In this document: positions 9,669 to 17,609 of the stretch, one piece after another | Numbering within the stretch: position 1 is the stretch's first letter | How the letters are laid out: every line of letters starts with the position of its first letter | Virus record (IMG/VR): IMGVR_UViG_3300010371_000058 | Span: 1 to 42,161 of that record | Source: a virus | DNA length: 42,161 bases | Reading direction: 5' to 3' (one strand) | Made by a program: the position numbers and the translations under genes | The notes under the pieces: model-generated | The model's database searches: none | Told to the model about the DNA's origin: nothing | What the model saw: the letters and a program-made list of their open reading frames with translations, nothing else

Positions 9669-11237
9669 TTACACCGTCATCACAGCGACGTTCGCATTTA
9701 CGCCTTGCGCAGCGGAGTCGTAGTTGATGGGAATGTCAACCGTGCCCGTAGCGAAAAATGTAACTGGCGTCGAAGAGCCCAAAGCAGTCGTGTTTGCCGA
9801 GAGCGTAATCGTGGTTCCGCTGACGCCCGATACGGTTGTTCCAGGCGCGATACCGGTCCCGACAACCGCTTGCCCGTTGGCAATATTAGTGGCCACGGCT
9901 ACCGTGATTGTGTTGGCTCCGGATGAGAAGGTTGCCGTTGTCGCGGCCGCCTGAGTTCCTGAGACCAGGCTTCGGATGGAAAAGGTCGGGCTGGAATTGG
10001 CGCTCGCCTGGAGCGCGGCGCCGTAAAGCTCTCCGTATATGATGGCGTTGCCAATGCCGACGCTGTTCAGGTAATTCACCAGGTCGGTCTGTATCTGCGC
10101 TTGCACAGCGGTCGACCAGCCGGCAAGTGGATGAACCGTTATGCCGATGTAGATAGCGGTGTAGCTGAGGCGGTCGAACCCGATGGCTTTGCTTAAATTT
10201 CCATTGACCGGATCGGTGATCACAACCGATGTCGTGCCGTTTGTCAGAGCCCCGATGCCGGCGTTGCCGTAGATGGCGCTAGCGACGTCAGTGTCTGACC
10301 CACCCTCGACCACCGTGGTGATGGAGTTCTTTGGACCTTGAGACGGGAAGTTTCCAATCGCGAAGTTGGCGGCCGTGAGTGAGCCCGCTGACGAACTGAG
10401 GGTCACCGCTGAAGCGCCACCGACGCTGGCAATTGCATAGCTGACTCCGTTGATGATCATGGCAGCCCCAGCCATGGACGAGTCAAACGGATATCCGGTT
10501 AAACGGGTTACGGACGTGCCAGACGTATTGCAGAAGCCGTAGCTGGCCGTGTACCCGTTGTCGTTTTCGTAGACGACGGAGCGCGTCACCCCGCTGACAC
10601 CAGCTACGGCCGCCGCGGTGCCAGCAAGGAGCGTCAGTGACGGCTTTGTCTGTGCGACGAGAAGACGAGCCCGGTAGGCGGAATCCGCTTCGACTGGCTG
10701 TCCTGCAACTGCCGCAGCCACGTTTGTGACGCCGGTCCAGCCTGCGACCGGTGTTGCGATTCGGTTGATGGCGCCCGGGTTCGCTGTGATGACGCCTATC
10801 TGCTGCGCCGTCGCATTCACAACGATCGTGCCGCCGAGCCCGATCGTTACCGTGCCCGGCAGGTTCCAGAGGTTCGAACTCGTGTCCTGCGCAACGCCGT
10901 TTGTGATGACCGTTCCCGAAGTGCCGCTGATGGTGACCTGAGCGGTGGAGAAGGTCGCGTTCTTGCGTGCGGTTCCGATCAGAACGCCGACGAGGTCGAG
11001 GGACGGTCCGATCGCGTACAGCGGATTGAATGCGAGGTAAACGGCCGCAACAGCCTGATTGACGTCGGAAGCCTGCAATGCGCGAACCGCGAGGTCCTGG
11101 TAATCGGCAGAATCTGGCGCGAGGTATACGGTGGGACCGTAAATTTGCTGGTACTGCGCCACCAGGTACGCAATGATGTCCTGATATGTAGGGATAATCA
11201 GGCCAGAGACCCCGATGGTTGCCGGTGTATATGCCAT
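9669..11237 (-). CDS. Baseplate J-like protein with C-terminal beta module (522 aa)
   Basis: N-terminal ATIGVSGLIIPTYQDIIAYL and YLAPDSADYQDLAVRALQ, then QTKPSLTLLAGTAAAVAGVSGVTRSVVYEN, are hallmarks of baseplate J/gp47-like wedge proteins. PVEADSAYRARL is the usual spacer. The ring-forming C-terminal part (DRLSYTAIYIGITVHPLAGWST...) is interrupted near the end by a Thr/Gly-rich module of about 69 residues shared with four other virion proteins. The final 24 residues (TVDIPINYDSAAQG...) resume the family sequence. The gene lies between gp25 and gpI-like genes in canonical baseplate order. It builds the baseplate wedge periphery. Confidence 0.88.
   Translation of the reverse strand: MAYTPATIGVSGLIIPTYQDIIAYLVAQYQQIYGPTVYLAPDSADYQDLAVRALQASDVNQAVAAVYLAFNPLYAIGPSLDLVGVLIGTARKNATFSTAQVTISGTSGTVITNGVAQDTSSNLWNLPGTVTIGLGGTIVVNATAQQIGVITANPGAINRIATPVAGWTGVTNVAAAVAGQPVEADSAYRARLLVAQTKPSLTLLAGTAAAVAGVSGVTRSVVYENDNGYTASYGFCNTSGTSVTRLTGYPFDSSMAGAAMIINGVSYAIASVGGASAVTLSSSAGSLTAANFAIGNFPSQGPKNSITTVVEGGSDTDVASAIYGNAGIGALTNGTTSVVITDPVNGNLSKAIGFDRLSYTAIYIGITVHPLAGWSTAVQAQIQTDLVNYLNSVGIGNAIIYGELYGAALQASANSSPTFSIRSLVSGTQAAATTATFSSGANTITVAVATNIANGQAVVGTGIAPGTTVSGVSGTTITLSANTTALGSSTPVTFFATGTVDIPINYDSAAQGVNANVAVMTV
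9744..9950 (-). repeat. Recurring beta module, copy 1 (in gpJ)
   Basis: About 69 codons with core GANTITVAVATNIANGQ, then GIAPGTTVSGVSGTTITLS. It shares the pattern (S/N)(T/S)(I/L)TVA..T.I..GQ.V.G.GI..GTTV..(I/V)SGTT(V/I)TLS...TA..S(S/T)...F with copies in the sheath, cement, decoration and DUF4054 proteins. Likely a small surface-exposed beta-sandwich. Confidence 0.8.
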
Positions 11238-11241
11238 TTGG

Positions 11242-11628
11242 TTATGTCGACTGCGGCTGCGGGGAAACTACGGCGATGGTTCCGAAGATAGTCTGTACGG
11301 TGCAGGAAAAAGTGAACGCGCGATTATCTCCGGTATAGGTGACCACGATGTCTTTCACGCCGGTCACATATGGCGCGAGCGTCAGTATGCGCTGCTGCAT
11401 GATGAGCGCAACGCCCTCCTCGGTCTGTGGAACGCCGAGGATGCTTTGAAAGAGCGGTGTTCCTAGAGATTGGTTCTCAAACCATTCCGCAAATAATAGT
11501 CGAATTCTGGTCAACACGGCCTGCGCCACGGCCTCCAGGTTGGTCAGGAAGTTTTGCTGCCCCTGCCCGCGCATCGGAGAGCCATCGGTCCCCAATCTTC
11601 GGTATAAGAGCTGTACGGGAGTTGCCAT
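11242..11628 (-). CDS. gpW/gp25-like baseplate wedge protein (128 aa)
   Basis: Small protein between spike and gpJ genes, the standard gp25 position. QQNFLTNLEAVAQAVLTRIRLLFAEWFENQSLGTPLFQSIL is characteristic of the family: a conserved region around the helix that precedes G-x-P-L/W. It ends with a strand pair (DIVVTYTGDNRAFTFSCTV). Gp25 is the core bundle member of the baseplate wedge and, in T4, joins the wedge to the sheath-initiating region. Length agrees with the family. Adjacent genes are nearly contiguous on both sides. Confidence 0.85.
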   Translation of the reverse strand: MATPVQLLYRRLGTDGSPMRGQGQQNFLTNLEAVAQAVLTRIRLLFAEWFENQSLGTPLFQSILGVPQTEEGVALIMQQRILTLAPYVTGVKDIVVTYTGDNRAFTFSCTVQTIFGTIAVVSPQPQST

Positions 11629-12558
11629 TTACACCACCGGCCCTGTTGTACTGCCGCCGGACTGAACCCCGCTGTGCGTATGGGACAGAAATAGTTTGCC
11701 GTCGATCGTCACGTGGTCCCCGATGGTCACCTGACTGGAGCCGGTGATATTCACGGTGTCGCCCTCGACCGCCGCGCCCTGATCGGCATGAACCGTAGCG
11801 TTATTGGAGGCGCGCACGCTCGCATCCCGCGTGGCGATCACGTTCGCGTCCCTGCCGGCGTTAACTGTCACGTCCTGCCCGGCGTTTATGGTCACGTTGG
11901 CGGAGGAGTCCGTCACGGTGATGGTGATTTGCCCATCGGCAAGATCGATCAAAACGGTTCCGTCATCGCTGCGAAGCTGCATTGATGATGTCGAGTAATT
12001 GTCGAGCCCGTTCGGCGTTGACCGCACGCCGACAAAGCACAATCCGTCCGAAAGGCTGTGCCGCCGCTGTGATACCTGATTGACCGGCCCGCTGTCGGCT
12101 CCGGATTGCAGCCAGCCATCAAGCGAAGTATCCGAGAAGAAGACAACACATTCGTCCCCGGCCTGCACAGGGCATGTCAGATTCCAGCCGCCGCCCTGCG
12201 GCCAGATGAGCGGAACGTCCGTCAGGAGCGGCAGCGCCAGCGCGTTTGTGCCGAGCGAAATGTCAGAAGGGATGCCGCCGGATTGAGTACCGCCGAGGTC
12301 CTGCGGTCCACTGCCGAAGTCGATCGTTTCCGAGACGGAGGCCCCTGATCCGCCAGCCTGGTTGGCCATCACCAGTTCGCGCGTCGCGACCTGCACGCTC
12401 ACCGTCGCTGGCGGCCCGGGATCAAAGTCCTGGATGATGCCGACCAGACACACCCGAAGCGTCTGCATGACACGCCGGATGATCTGGTAATCGAGCTGCG
12501 ACGGGCGCCGCAATCTCTGTTCGAGATTGGGTCCAAAATTTACGAGTTGCGTTCCCAT
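11629..12558 (-). CDS. Baseplate spike / tail-tip protein, Gp138-like (309 aa)
   Basis: An N-terminal OB-fold-like region (QTLRVCLVGIIQDFDPGPPATVSVQVA ... WPQGGGWNLTCPVQAGDECVVFFSD) matches the Gp138/gpV-type spike domain. A repetitive beta-prism/helix follows (VTINAGQDVTVNAGRDANVIATRDASVRA), which would form the triple-stranded needle. The C-terminus HTHSGVQSGGSTTGPVV holds the His-x-His motif that in such spikes binds a metal ion at the tip. It immediately abuts the gp25 gene. Function: membrane-puncturing central spike. Confidence 0.88.
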   Translation of the reverse strand: MGTQLVNFGPNLEQRLRRPSQLDYQIIRRVMQTLRVCLVGIIQDFDPGPPATVSVQVATRELVMANQAGGSGASVSETIDFGSGPQDLGGTQSGGIPSDISLGTNALALPLLTDVPLIWPQGGGWNLTCPVQAGDECVVFFSDTSLDGWLQSGADSGPVNQVSQRRHSLSDGLCFVGVRSTPNGLDNYSTSSMQLRSDDGTVLIDLADGQITITVTDSSANVTINAGQDVTVNAGRDANVIATRDASVRASNNATVHADQGAAVEGDTVNITGSSQVTIGDHVTIDGKLFLSHTHSGVQSGGSTTGPVV

Positions 12559-12560
12559 TC

Positions 12561-13667
12561 TTATTTCGCGATGAGAGCCTGTAGGAGAGTCGGAAAGAAA
12601 TTCAATGTCACGCCATGGACTTCTGTGTACCAGTCCTCGCCGGTTCCCCGGCTATCGCCGACGTGCCTCACGCCGGCCGCGAAGTAGGTCTGCGATTGGT
12701 TCGGCAGTGGCGGCAGATTCGGGAGTTGTATCGGAAATTGATTGACAACGGTTCCCGGCGCGAGCTGAACAACCGTAGAAATCTTGATCCTCGAATCCAT
12801 GAGCACGCGGAAGAGGATGCCATCCTGTGTTTGCTCCGGGACACCGAGCAGAGTGCGCGTAATTGGCGTCTGACTGGCGGCTGTGGAATTCTCAGTATTC
12901 GCGGCCAGCGGCGGCCCAAAGATGAAATCCGGCGGCTTGTTCTGATCCATGTCCATTGAGCGAATATTCAGCCCGTTTGGAGCCAGCCATGAGATCAGGT
13001 TGTTATCCCGAACGATATCCTGCAGGACTACGGCTTGCCTGTCGAAAAAGACACGTCCGCGCGAATAAACATTGAGCTGCAGCGCCGCCAGCGCCTTGTC
13101 GTCCACATCCCCTAAAGGGATTGGCGGCGTGCCGCTTTTCAGAATCTGCTGCAAGGCATCGTAGTCGCTCGTGTTCTTCGCAACGGCCGTTCTGGACATA
13201 TTGAACGTCGATTGAATCAGCGAGAACATGCAGCGCAGCCGCAGCCGCGTATCCACAACGTTTTCCCGTGTCAGCATTGGCTGAAACACATTGCCCTGAT
13301 AAATCAGGTTTGGATTCGGGTCGAATGTTCCCGACGTCGGGCTCTTGTAGCCAGCGGCGATCGCGATCGGCGTTCCGATCTGGACGCCCGCTGGTAGCTG
13401 ACTGGCGTTCTGAACCAGCGTGTTTCCGGAAGCTCCCGAGTTCGCCTGAAGCGTGCTCTGGTTGCCGGTCGAGGCGTTGTAGATGTCGACCTGCGCCTGC
13501 CAGTACTCCATCAGAGCGTACGTCTCTACCGAGAAGACGACGCGAAGCGGGTCGGCCGACTGATCACTCGAAATAGTGATCTGATCCGCTCCCTGCGGGT
13601 AGAGATCGATCTTCCAGCCGCGGAGGAAGTTCGCCTGCGGCCGGTTCAGTACCGGACCCGATCCCAC
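12561..13667 (-). CDS. Baseplate hub protein (gp27/gpD-like) (368 aa)
   Basis: Located between the Dit/plug fusion and the spike, where the hub lies. Sequence features: DQITISSDQSADPLRVVFSVE (an early tube-like domain), NLIYQGNVFQPMLTRENVVDTRLRLRCM, SDYDALQQILKSG, and a late HVGDSRGTGEDWYTEVHGV strand. The last resembles the hub motif GD-xR-G-xWxT. I infer the trimeric hub that joins the tube to the spike. Sequence identity with T4 gp27 is not evident by eye; the call rests on order and these motifs. Confidence 0.75.
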   Translation of the reverse strand: MGSGPVLNRPQANFLRGWKIDLYPQGADQITISSDQSADPLRVVFSVETYALMEYWQAQVDIYNASTGNQSTLQANSGASGNTLVQNASQLPAGVQIGTPIAIAAGYKSPTSGTFDPNPNLIYQGNVFQPMLTRENVVDTRLRLRCMFSLIQSTFNMSRTAVAKNTSDYDALQQILKSGTPPIPLGDVDDKALAALQLNVYSRGRVFFDRQAVVLQDIVRDNNLISWLAPNGLNIRSMDMDQNKPPDFIFGPPLAANTENSTAASQTPITRTLLGVPEQTQDGILFRVLMDSRIKISTVVQLAPGTVVNQFPIQLPNLPPLPNQSQTYFAAGVRHVGDSRGTGEDWYTEVHGVTLNFFPTLLQALIAK

Positions 13668-14777
13668 TCAGTTTGCCTGTTTGTCCCAGACCAATGTGAA
13701 ATCAGTTCCAAGATCACTCGAATCAGGGATGTCCTGCGTCGTTCCGCTTGCATTGATGACGTATGCCGAGCCGACACCGAGGTATCCATACGGCCCGAGG
13801 ATGTTGGCCCCCGGGTATGCCCCGGTTACCAGCGGTACAGACCCAACGATCGGCGCCCCGGTCTGATCGGAGATGTTCATCGTCCAGAAACCGGCGATCG
13901 CGTTAAAGTTGAGATTCAGATTGAGCTTAGTGTTTTGGATGTTGCTCTGCAGATTGCTCAGAGTGACGGATAACTTATGGTTCGGAGACGGCGTCAAGGG
14001 GAGGACCTGGGCGGTCGCGCTCACCGGGAGTTGGTTGGCCGGGTTGACGTTCGTACTCGACCAGAAGCCGGCGCCCGGGACGTTTGACTTGGTCAGCGTC
14101 GATATCGCATGCTGTGCTGCGACCGCGTTCCCTACCGCTCCTACCAGCGTTGGCCCCCCGAGCGTTGTATCCGTCGTCTGCGGCAACGCCGAACTCGAAG
14201 TACCGCCGAACAGGTTGTTACCCTGTTGCGCCGAAGCGTTGATCATCTCTTCGAAGGTGACAACGATGTTGGCCCCGTAGAGCGTTTCGGATGTTGCCGC
14301 ATCCTTTACGCTTGTGATGAGCATGTTCGGGTACTGCCGCATCCGTGTCGACACCTGGCAGATGGCAATCCCCGCCTGAATGCCGAGCAGGGTTTGGTAG
14401 GCCGAGACGCTCCGAGATGTTGCGCTCGAGAATTGACCCGCGGTGAACGACTGCATCGAATCGCTCATGGCGATCTCGATCACGAGCCGAGCCGGCATCC
14501 GGTAGGCGTGATCGGTGATCGGCGCGCCGTTTTGGACCGGGTTCTTCGTCTTGACCACATCCTGCTCGTGGTCCTCACGCATGATGCCGTCGAAGATGTA
14601 GACGGTGAAGCTGCCCGGGTTCGGGACGTTCAGATTCGTCGTATCGGAAACCGTCAGCGTCAGCCGAGCGGTCGACGGCCGCCCCCACTGCGGCGGACGC
14701 CAGGCCGACGGACCTCCGGCGAGGAAGGTCGTTACCGGGTTGAGAATTGTCGCGATCTGAGGAAATGCGGAGCCCAT
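13668..14777 (-). CDS. Dit-like / baseplate plug (DUF6983-like) fusion protein (369 aa)
   Basis: Residues 1-190 (GSFTVYIFDGIMREDHEQD ... ARLVIEIAMSD ... RSVSAYQTLLGIQAGIAICQVSTR ... ETLYGANIVVTFEEM) resemble a tail-hub adaptor domain. Residues about 265-369 (LSVTLSNLQSNIQNTKLNL... FWTMNISDQTGAPIVGSVPLVTG ... SDLGTDFTLVW) match the small baseplate plug family, which is normally a separate protein of about 100 residues. The two are joined by a Ser/Thr/Asn-rich linker. The start overlaps the tape-measure stop by one base. A fusion would fix plug and adaptor stoichiometry. Family names are from memory of sequence style. Confidence 0.65.
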   Translation of the reverse strand: MGSAFPQIATILNPVTTFLAGGPSAWRPPQWGRPSTARLTLTVSDTTNLNVPNPGSFTVYIFDGIMREDHEQDVVKTKNPVQNGAPITDHAYRMPARLVIEIAMSDSMQSFTAGQFSSATSRSVSAYQTLLGIQAGIAICQVSTRMRQYPNMLITSVKDAATSETLYGANIVVTFEEMINASAQQGNNLFGGTSSSALPQTTDTTLGGPTLVGAVGNAVAAQHAISTLTKSNVPGAGFWSSTNVNPANQLPVSATAQVLPLTPSPNHKLSVTLSNLQSNIQNTKLNLNLNFNAIAGFWTMNISDQTGAPIVGSVPLVTGAYPGANILGPYGYLGVGSAYVINASGTTQDIPDSSDLGTDFTLVWDKQAN

Positions 14778-16930
14778 CAGTACACCGGCGTCAACTGCAC
14801 CATGCTGCCCTGCGCGTCCTCGGCAAGCGCGGCGCGCGCGCCTTCCAGCGCTGCCGACTGAATACGCCGGAGATCAGCCACCGAAGCATCTCCTGTCACC
14901 GTGATCGGAATGTTCACAGTCATCGGCCGCTGCACGTTGTTGGTTACCACATTGGCAGCCGGAGCGATTTCGGACGTTGGCCTCGAGAGTTGCTGAACGC
15001 CGGCATCCAGCGGTCCACCGGGCACGCCACCCTGAAACTGACGCTCCAGTCCGAGCGCCGATGGAATATAAGCCCTGGTCTCCGCTGGCATGTGCGCGAG
15101 CCAGTCCGCACCGAATCGTGCAACGGCTTTGTCGACTGCCGCCGGTCCTGCATCGTAGGCTGCAAGTGCTTTTGACTCGTCGCCATATTTGGCCAGGAGT
15201 GAATGCAGGAACTTCAGGCCGCCTTCGATGCTTTGCCCGGCGTTGAGCGGATCGTCCACTCCCATTGCCTTTGCGGTTTCAGGGATGAGCTGCATGACGC
15301 CGAAGGCATGACCCCTGCTGCCGTCAGCCTTTGTGAAGGTAGACATGGCGTACGGGTTGAAACCGCTCTCGTGCTTCGCGACTGCGAGAGCGAGTGCCTC
15401 CGGAACCCCCTGCAAGGCAGCCTGGACATGGATCATTTGCATGATCCGCTTCGTGTCTGGCGAAGCCTCCCGCATGGGCTGTCCGCCGCCTTCCACGCCC
15501 GCCGGAACCCGCGGAATGAAGCGATTCATCGGCAGTTCAGACTCAGGCGCGAACGGGTCGTAAATAGGGTCTGCGTAAATCTTCCGCACCTTGTCGAACT
15601 CGGCACCTGCGCGCGGATCCAAGAATGCGCCCTTCACGTCTGCGGTGTTGGAGTCCAGTTGGGTGGTAAGGCTGTTGATTCTCGCCCAGATGGCCTGCTC
15701 TCGGGCATCATCGCCGCCATCGCCGTACTGATCCCTGACGGCCCTGGCGCGACGTACCTTCTCGGCAGTGCTCAAGGTCTTGTCGCGCTCAATCGCATCG
15801 ATCTGTTGCTGCGCCGCGATCTTGTTCGGATCCTCCTGGTAGAAGTGAGTGCCCGAAGCCATATCGAAAAGCTTCATCGTCGGCGAGGACCGAATGTTCC
15901 GGGTAAACCGCTCCACCCTCGTCTCGATCAGATCGAACTCGGCAATGGCGAGCTTCCCGAATGTCGAGAACTCATGACCGAGCGATGAGGTGAGATCGTC
16001 GGCTACCATGAGCATCCCTTTGGCGAGATACGGTAGCGCCTGCTCCGTCTTGACAATCCATCCCTCGGCTTGTGTAGCCCAGTGGAGAAGATGCTCGATC
16101 GAACGGCTCACCTTATCGAAGGTGAGATCATCGCCCTGAAGGGACTTGTCACCAGAGAGCAACCCGATGGTGTTCATGATGAGAACACCGGCACCTTGGG
16201 CAGCCTTGCCGACCTCTCCGAGCATGTACCCGGTTTCCTTCAGAATTGGTACAGCGCCTGCCGCCAGCGCATCCGCCCAATGCGGAAGGTTTTCCTCGGC
16301 CCAGTCGACAAAGTTGTGGAGCTTCTGGAATCCTTTGTCGATATCGCCGCCGCCGAAGGCCTTGATGACGCTGGATGTAAAATCCCGCTCGAAAATTTGG
16401 CCGGCAACGCTTAGTCGAGCGAATTCAGCTCGAAAATCGCGAACTCTTTTTAGATTCTTTGCCGCGTCCGGGTCCGCAGCGGCCATGCGGTCGATATCGT
16501 TGAACATGCCTTGGGCGCGCGAGCGTAGCTCGTCATCCCAGATGATGTCCTTCAAATCCGCACCCAGCGCCTTGGTAGCCATGTCCAGCTTCATGGCGTT
16601 TTGCTGCGACGTGAGCATATGCAGACCCAATAGCCGATAGCTCTGATCGGCTTGGGAAGCACGTTCCGCCATGCCAAGGATTCCGGCAGACAGCGACGTG
16701 AAGGTGCCGAGAATACCGCCCTGCAATTGGAGCACGCTTGTCAAGACGCCGGACGTGTAGTGCTCAGCGACTCCCTGCGCCCTTCTGAGGTATCCCTCAA
16801 AATTGCGGAATTGAGGCTCGCTGGGAGAAAATCCCAGGCTTATCAAATATGAGCTTAAAATGTTGTCTGCCACTAGCTTAATGTCCGTGTACGAGGCCTC
16901 GGGGTGTAGGCCTCCACCACAACACAACAC
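14777..16930 (-). CDS. Tape measure protein with lytic transglycosylase domain (717 aa)
   Basis: The longest helical protein in the tail cluster, directly upstream of the hub genes and downstream of the assembly chaperone. The N-terminal 480 residues are mostly helical and Ala/Leu-rich. Residues about 490-620 form an SLT/goose-type lysozyme domain: AVAKHESGFNPYAMS (catalytic Glu), GHAFGVMQLIPETAKAMG, NAGQSIEGGLKFL and ALAAYDAGPAAVDKAV. This would cut peptidoglycan during DNA injection. The chosen start is a GTG at 16930 with no visible Shine-Dalgarno, lying just after a strong hairpin. GTG at 16873 is an alternative. A plus-strand moron separates it from the chaperone gene. Confidence 0.85.
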   Translation of the reverse strand: MLCCGGGLHPEASYTDIKLVADNILSSYLISLGFSPSEPQFRNFEGYLRRAQGVAEHYTSGVLTSVLQLQGGILGTFTSLSAGILGMAERASQADQSYRLLGLHMLTSQQNAMKLDMATKALGADLKDIIWDDELRSRAQGMFNDIDRMAAADPDAAKNLKRVRDFRAEFARLSVAGQIFERDFTSSVIKAFGGGDIDKGFQKLHNFVDWAEENLPHWADALAAGAVPILKETGYMLGEVGKAAQGAGVLIMNTIGLLSGDKSLQGDDLTFDKVSRSIEHLLHWATQAEGWIVKTEQALPYLAKGMLMVADDLTSSLGHEFSTFGKLAIAEFDLIETRVERFTRNIRSSPTMKLFDMASGTHFYQEDPNKIAAQQQIDAIERDKTLSTAEKVRRARAVRDQYGDGGDDAREQAIWARINSLTTQLDSNTADVKGAFLDPRAGAEFDKVRKIYADPIYDPFAPESELPMNRFIPRVPAGVEGGGQPMREASPDTKRIMQMIHVQAALQGVPEALALAVAKHESGFNPYAMSTFTKADGSRGHAFGVMQLIPETAKAMGVDDPLNAGQSIEGGLKFLHSLLAKYGDESKALAAYDAGPAAVDKAVARFGADWLAHMPAETRAYIPSALGLERQFQGGVPGGPLDAGVQQLSRPTSEIAPAANVVTNNVQRPMTVNIPITVTGDASVADLRRIQSAALEGARAALAEDAQGSMVQLTPVY
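16893..16914. other. Inverted repeat inside the 5' end of the tape measure
   Basis: GAGGCCT (16893-16899) and AGGCCTC (16908-16914) form a perfect 7-bp stem with an 8-nt loop. It lies within the first 13 codons of the tape-measure frame, so it could limit initiation at 16930 or mark that the true start is downstream. Confidence 0.5.
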
Positions 16931-16936
16931 ATCCCA

Positions 16937-16960
16937 CGACCCGCGTCATGGCGCGGGTCG
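16937..16960. other. Strong hairpin between moron promoter and tape measure start
   Basis: CGACCCGCG (16937-16945) pairs perfectly with CGCGGGTCG (16952-16960) around the 6-nt loop TCATGG. There is no T-run on the minus strand side. On the plus strand it is followed by ATCCATTTT, so a weak terminator or an insulating structure is possible. It could also be a protein-binding palindrome for the divergent start sites. Confidence 0.6.
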
Positions 16961-16986
16961 ATCCATTTTGGGCCAGCGAAATCCGC

Positions 16987-16992
16987 TACAAT
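16987..16992 (+). promoter_or_regulatory. Predicted -10 element (TACAAT) of a leaderless moron gene
   Basis: TACAAT ends 7 bases before the ATG at 17000, so transcription would start at or within a base of the start codon. No convincing -35 is seen at 16-18 bp; TTTTGG at 16966-16971 is the nearest, with a short spacer. GGA immediately before ATG is too close to act as a normal ribosome-binding site. Confidence 0.5.
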
Positions 16993-16999
16993 CTCTGGA

Positions 17000-17560
17000 A
17001 TGCGGACTCTCGTATGCGTTGCTGCCATGGCGTTGACGTTGACCTCCATGGCAGCCGAATCGATAGAGGCACTCCAAGCCAAACGTGCCTCTGAACTTGA
17101 AATTGTGACAGCGGCAAAGCTCATCCTGAGTCGGGAAACAACAATGGGACGAGCCAGCGTCTATTGCGCCTTTACGGCGGAACAAACTGCGATGCTAATG
17201 AAGACTGCCATTGATCAAGACTTTCAGATTCGATGCATGAACGACATCGCTGCCGGGAGAGAATTGCTCCCGCCAGATTCCTTCTTTTTCGAAAAATTGG
17301 CAAAGGCACAGCAAGACATTAATGAAATCGACCGGGAGATCGCCCAATTGAAACCAGACGCGTCGACGCCAAGGACTCCCGTAAACCCAGATCTGCTATC
17401 GGCAGAGAAGACATACAAAAACATCCTCGCGAATGACCCGACGAATGTGGACGTGATCCGCGCGCTCGCACAAGTCTTGAAGAATGAAGGAAAATTCGAA
17501 GAGAGTTCCGCCATCCTAAAGACGCTTCCAAAGGGCAGCAGAACCTTCTACCCTTTCTGA
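17000..17560 (+). CDS. Secreted TPR-like moron protein (186 aa)
   Basis: Plus-strand gene inserted between the tail assembly chaperone and the tape measure, two genes that are normally adjacent. It has its own -10 hexamer and no Shine-Dalgarno, suggesting a leaderless mRNA. MRTLVCVAAMALTLTSMAAE is a signal peptide. Two cysteines and helical segments follow (residues 22-115), then a Pro-rich linker (TPRTPVNPD) and a C-terminal tetratricopeptide-like hairpin pair (AEKTYKNILANDPTNVDVI / ALAQVLKNEGKFEESSAIL). Codon use is visibly less GC-biased at third positions than its neighbours (GTA, ATA, ACA, TTG), fitting recent acquisition. An exported lysogenic-conversion or superinfection-exclusion factor is possible; no direct evidence for function. 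Confidence 0.82.
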   Translation: MRTLVCVAAMALTLTSMAAESIEALQAKRASELEIVTAAKLILSRETTMGRASVYCAFTAEQTAMLMKTAIDQDFQIRCMNDIAAGRELLPPDSFFFEKLAKAQQDINEIDREIAQLKPDASTPRTPVNPDLLSAEKTYKNILANDPTNVDVIRALAQVLKNEGKFEESSAILKTLPKGSRTFYPF

Positions 17561-17609
17561 CTGTCTGATATTCGCTTTCAGCCTTTCTGCCGTCTGATCT
17601 TCGCTTCAG
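17552..17609. repeat. Tandem imperfect repeat at the moron / chaperone junction
   Basis: Copy 1, 17552-17581 (30 bp), and copy 2, 17582-17609 (28 bp), share CCTTTCTG..GTCTGAT.TTCGCTT.CAG back to back. Copy 2 encodes the authentic end of the chaperone extension (AEAKIRRQKG). Copy 1 encodes, in the same minus sense, a degenerate version (ESEYQTVRKG) and supplies the last codons and stop of the moron. It looks like a duplicated insertion border. Confidence 0.75.
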
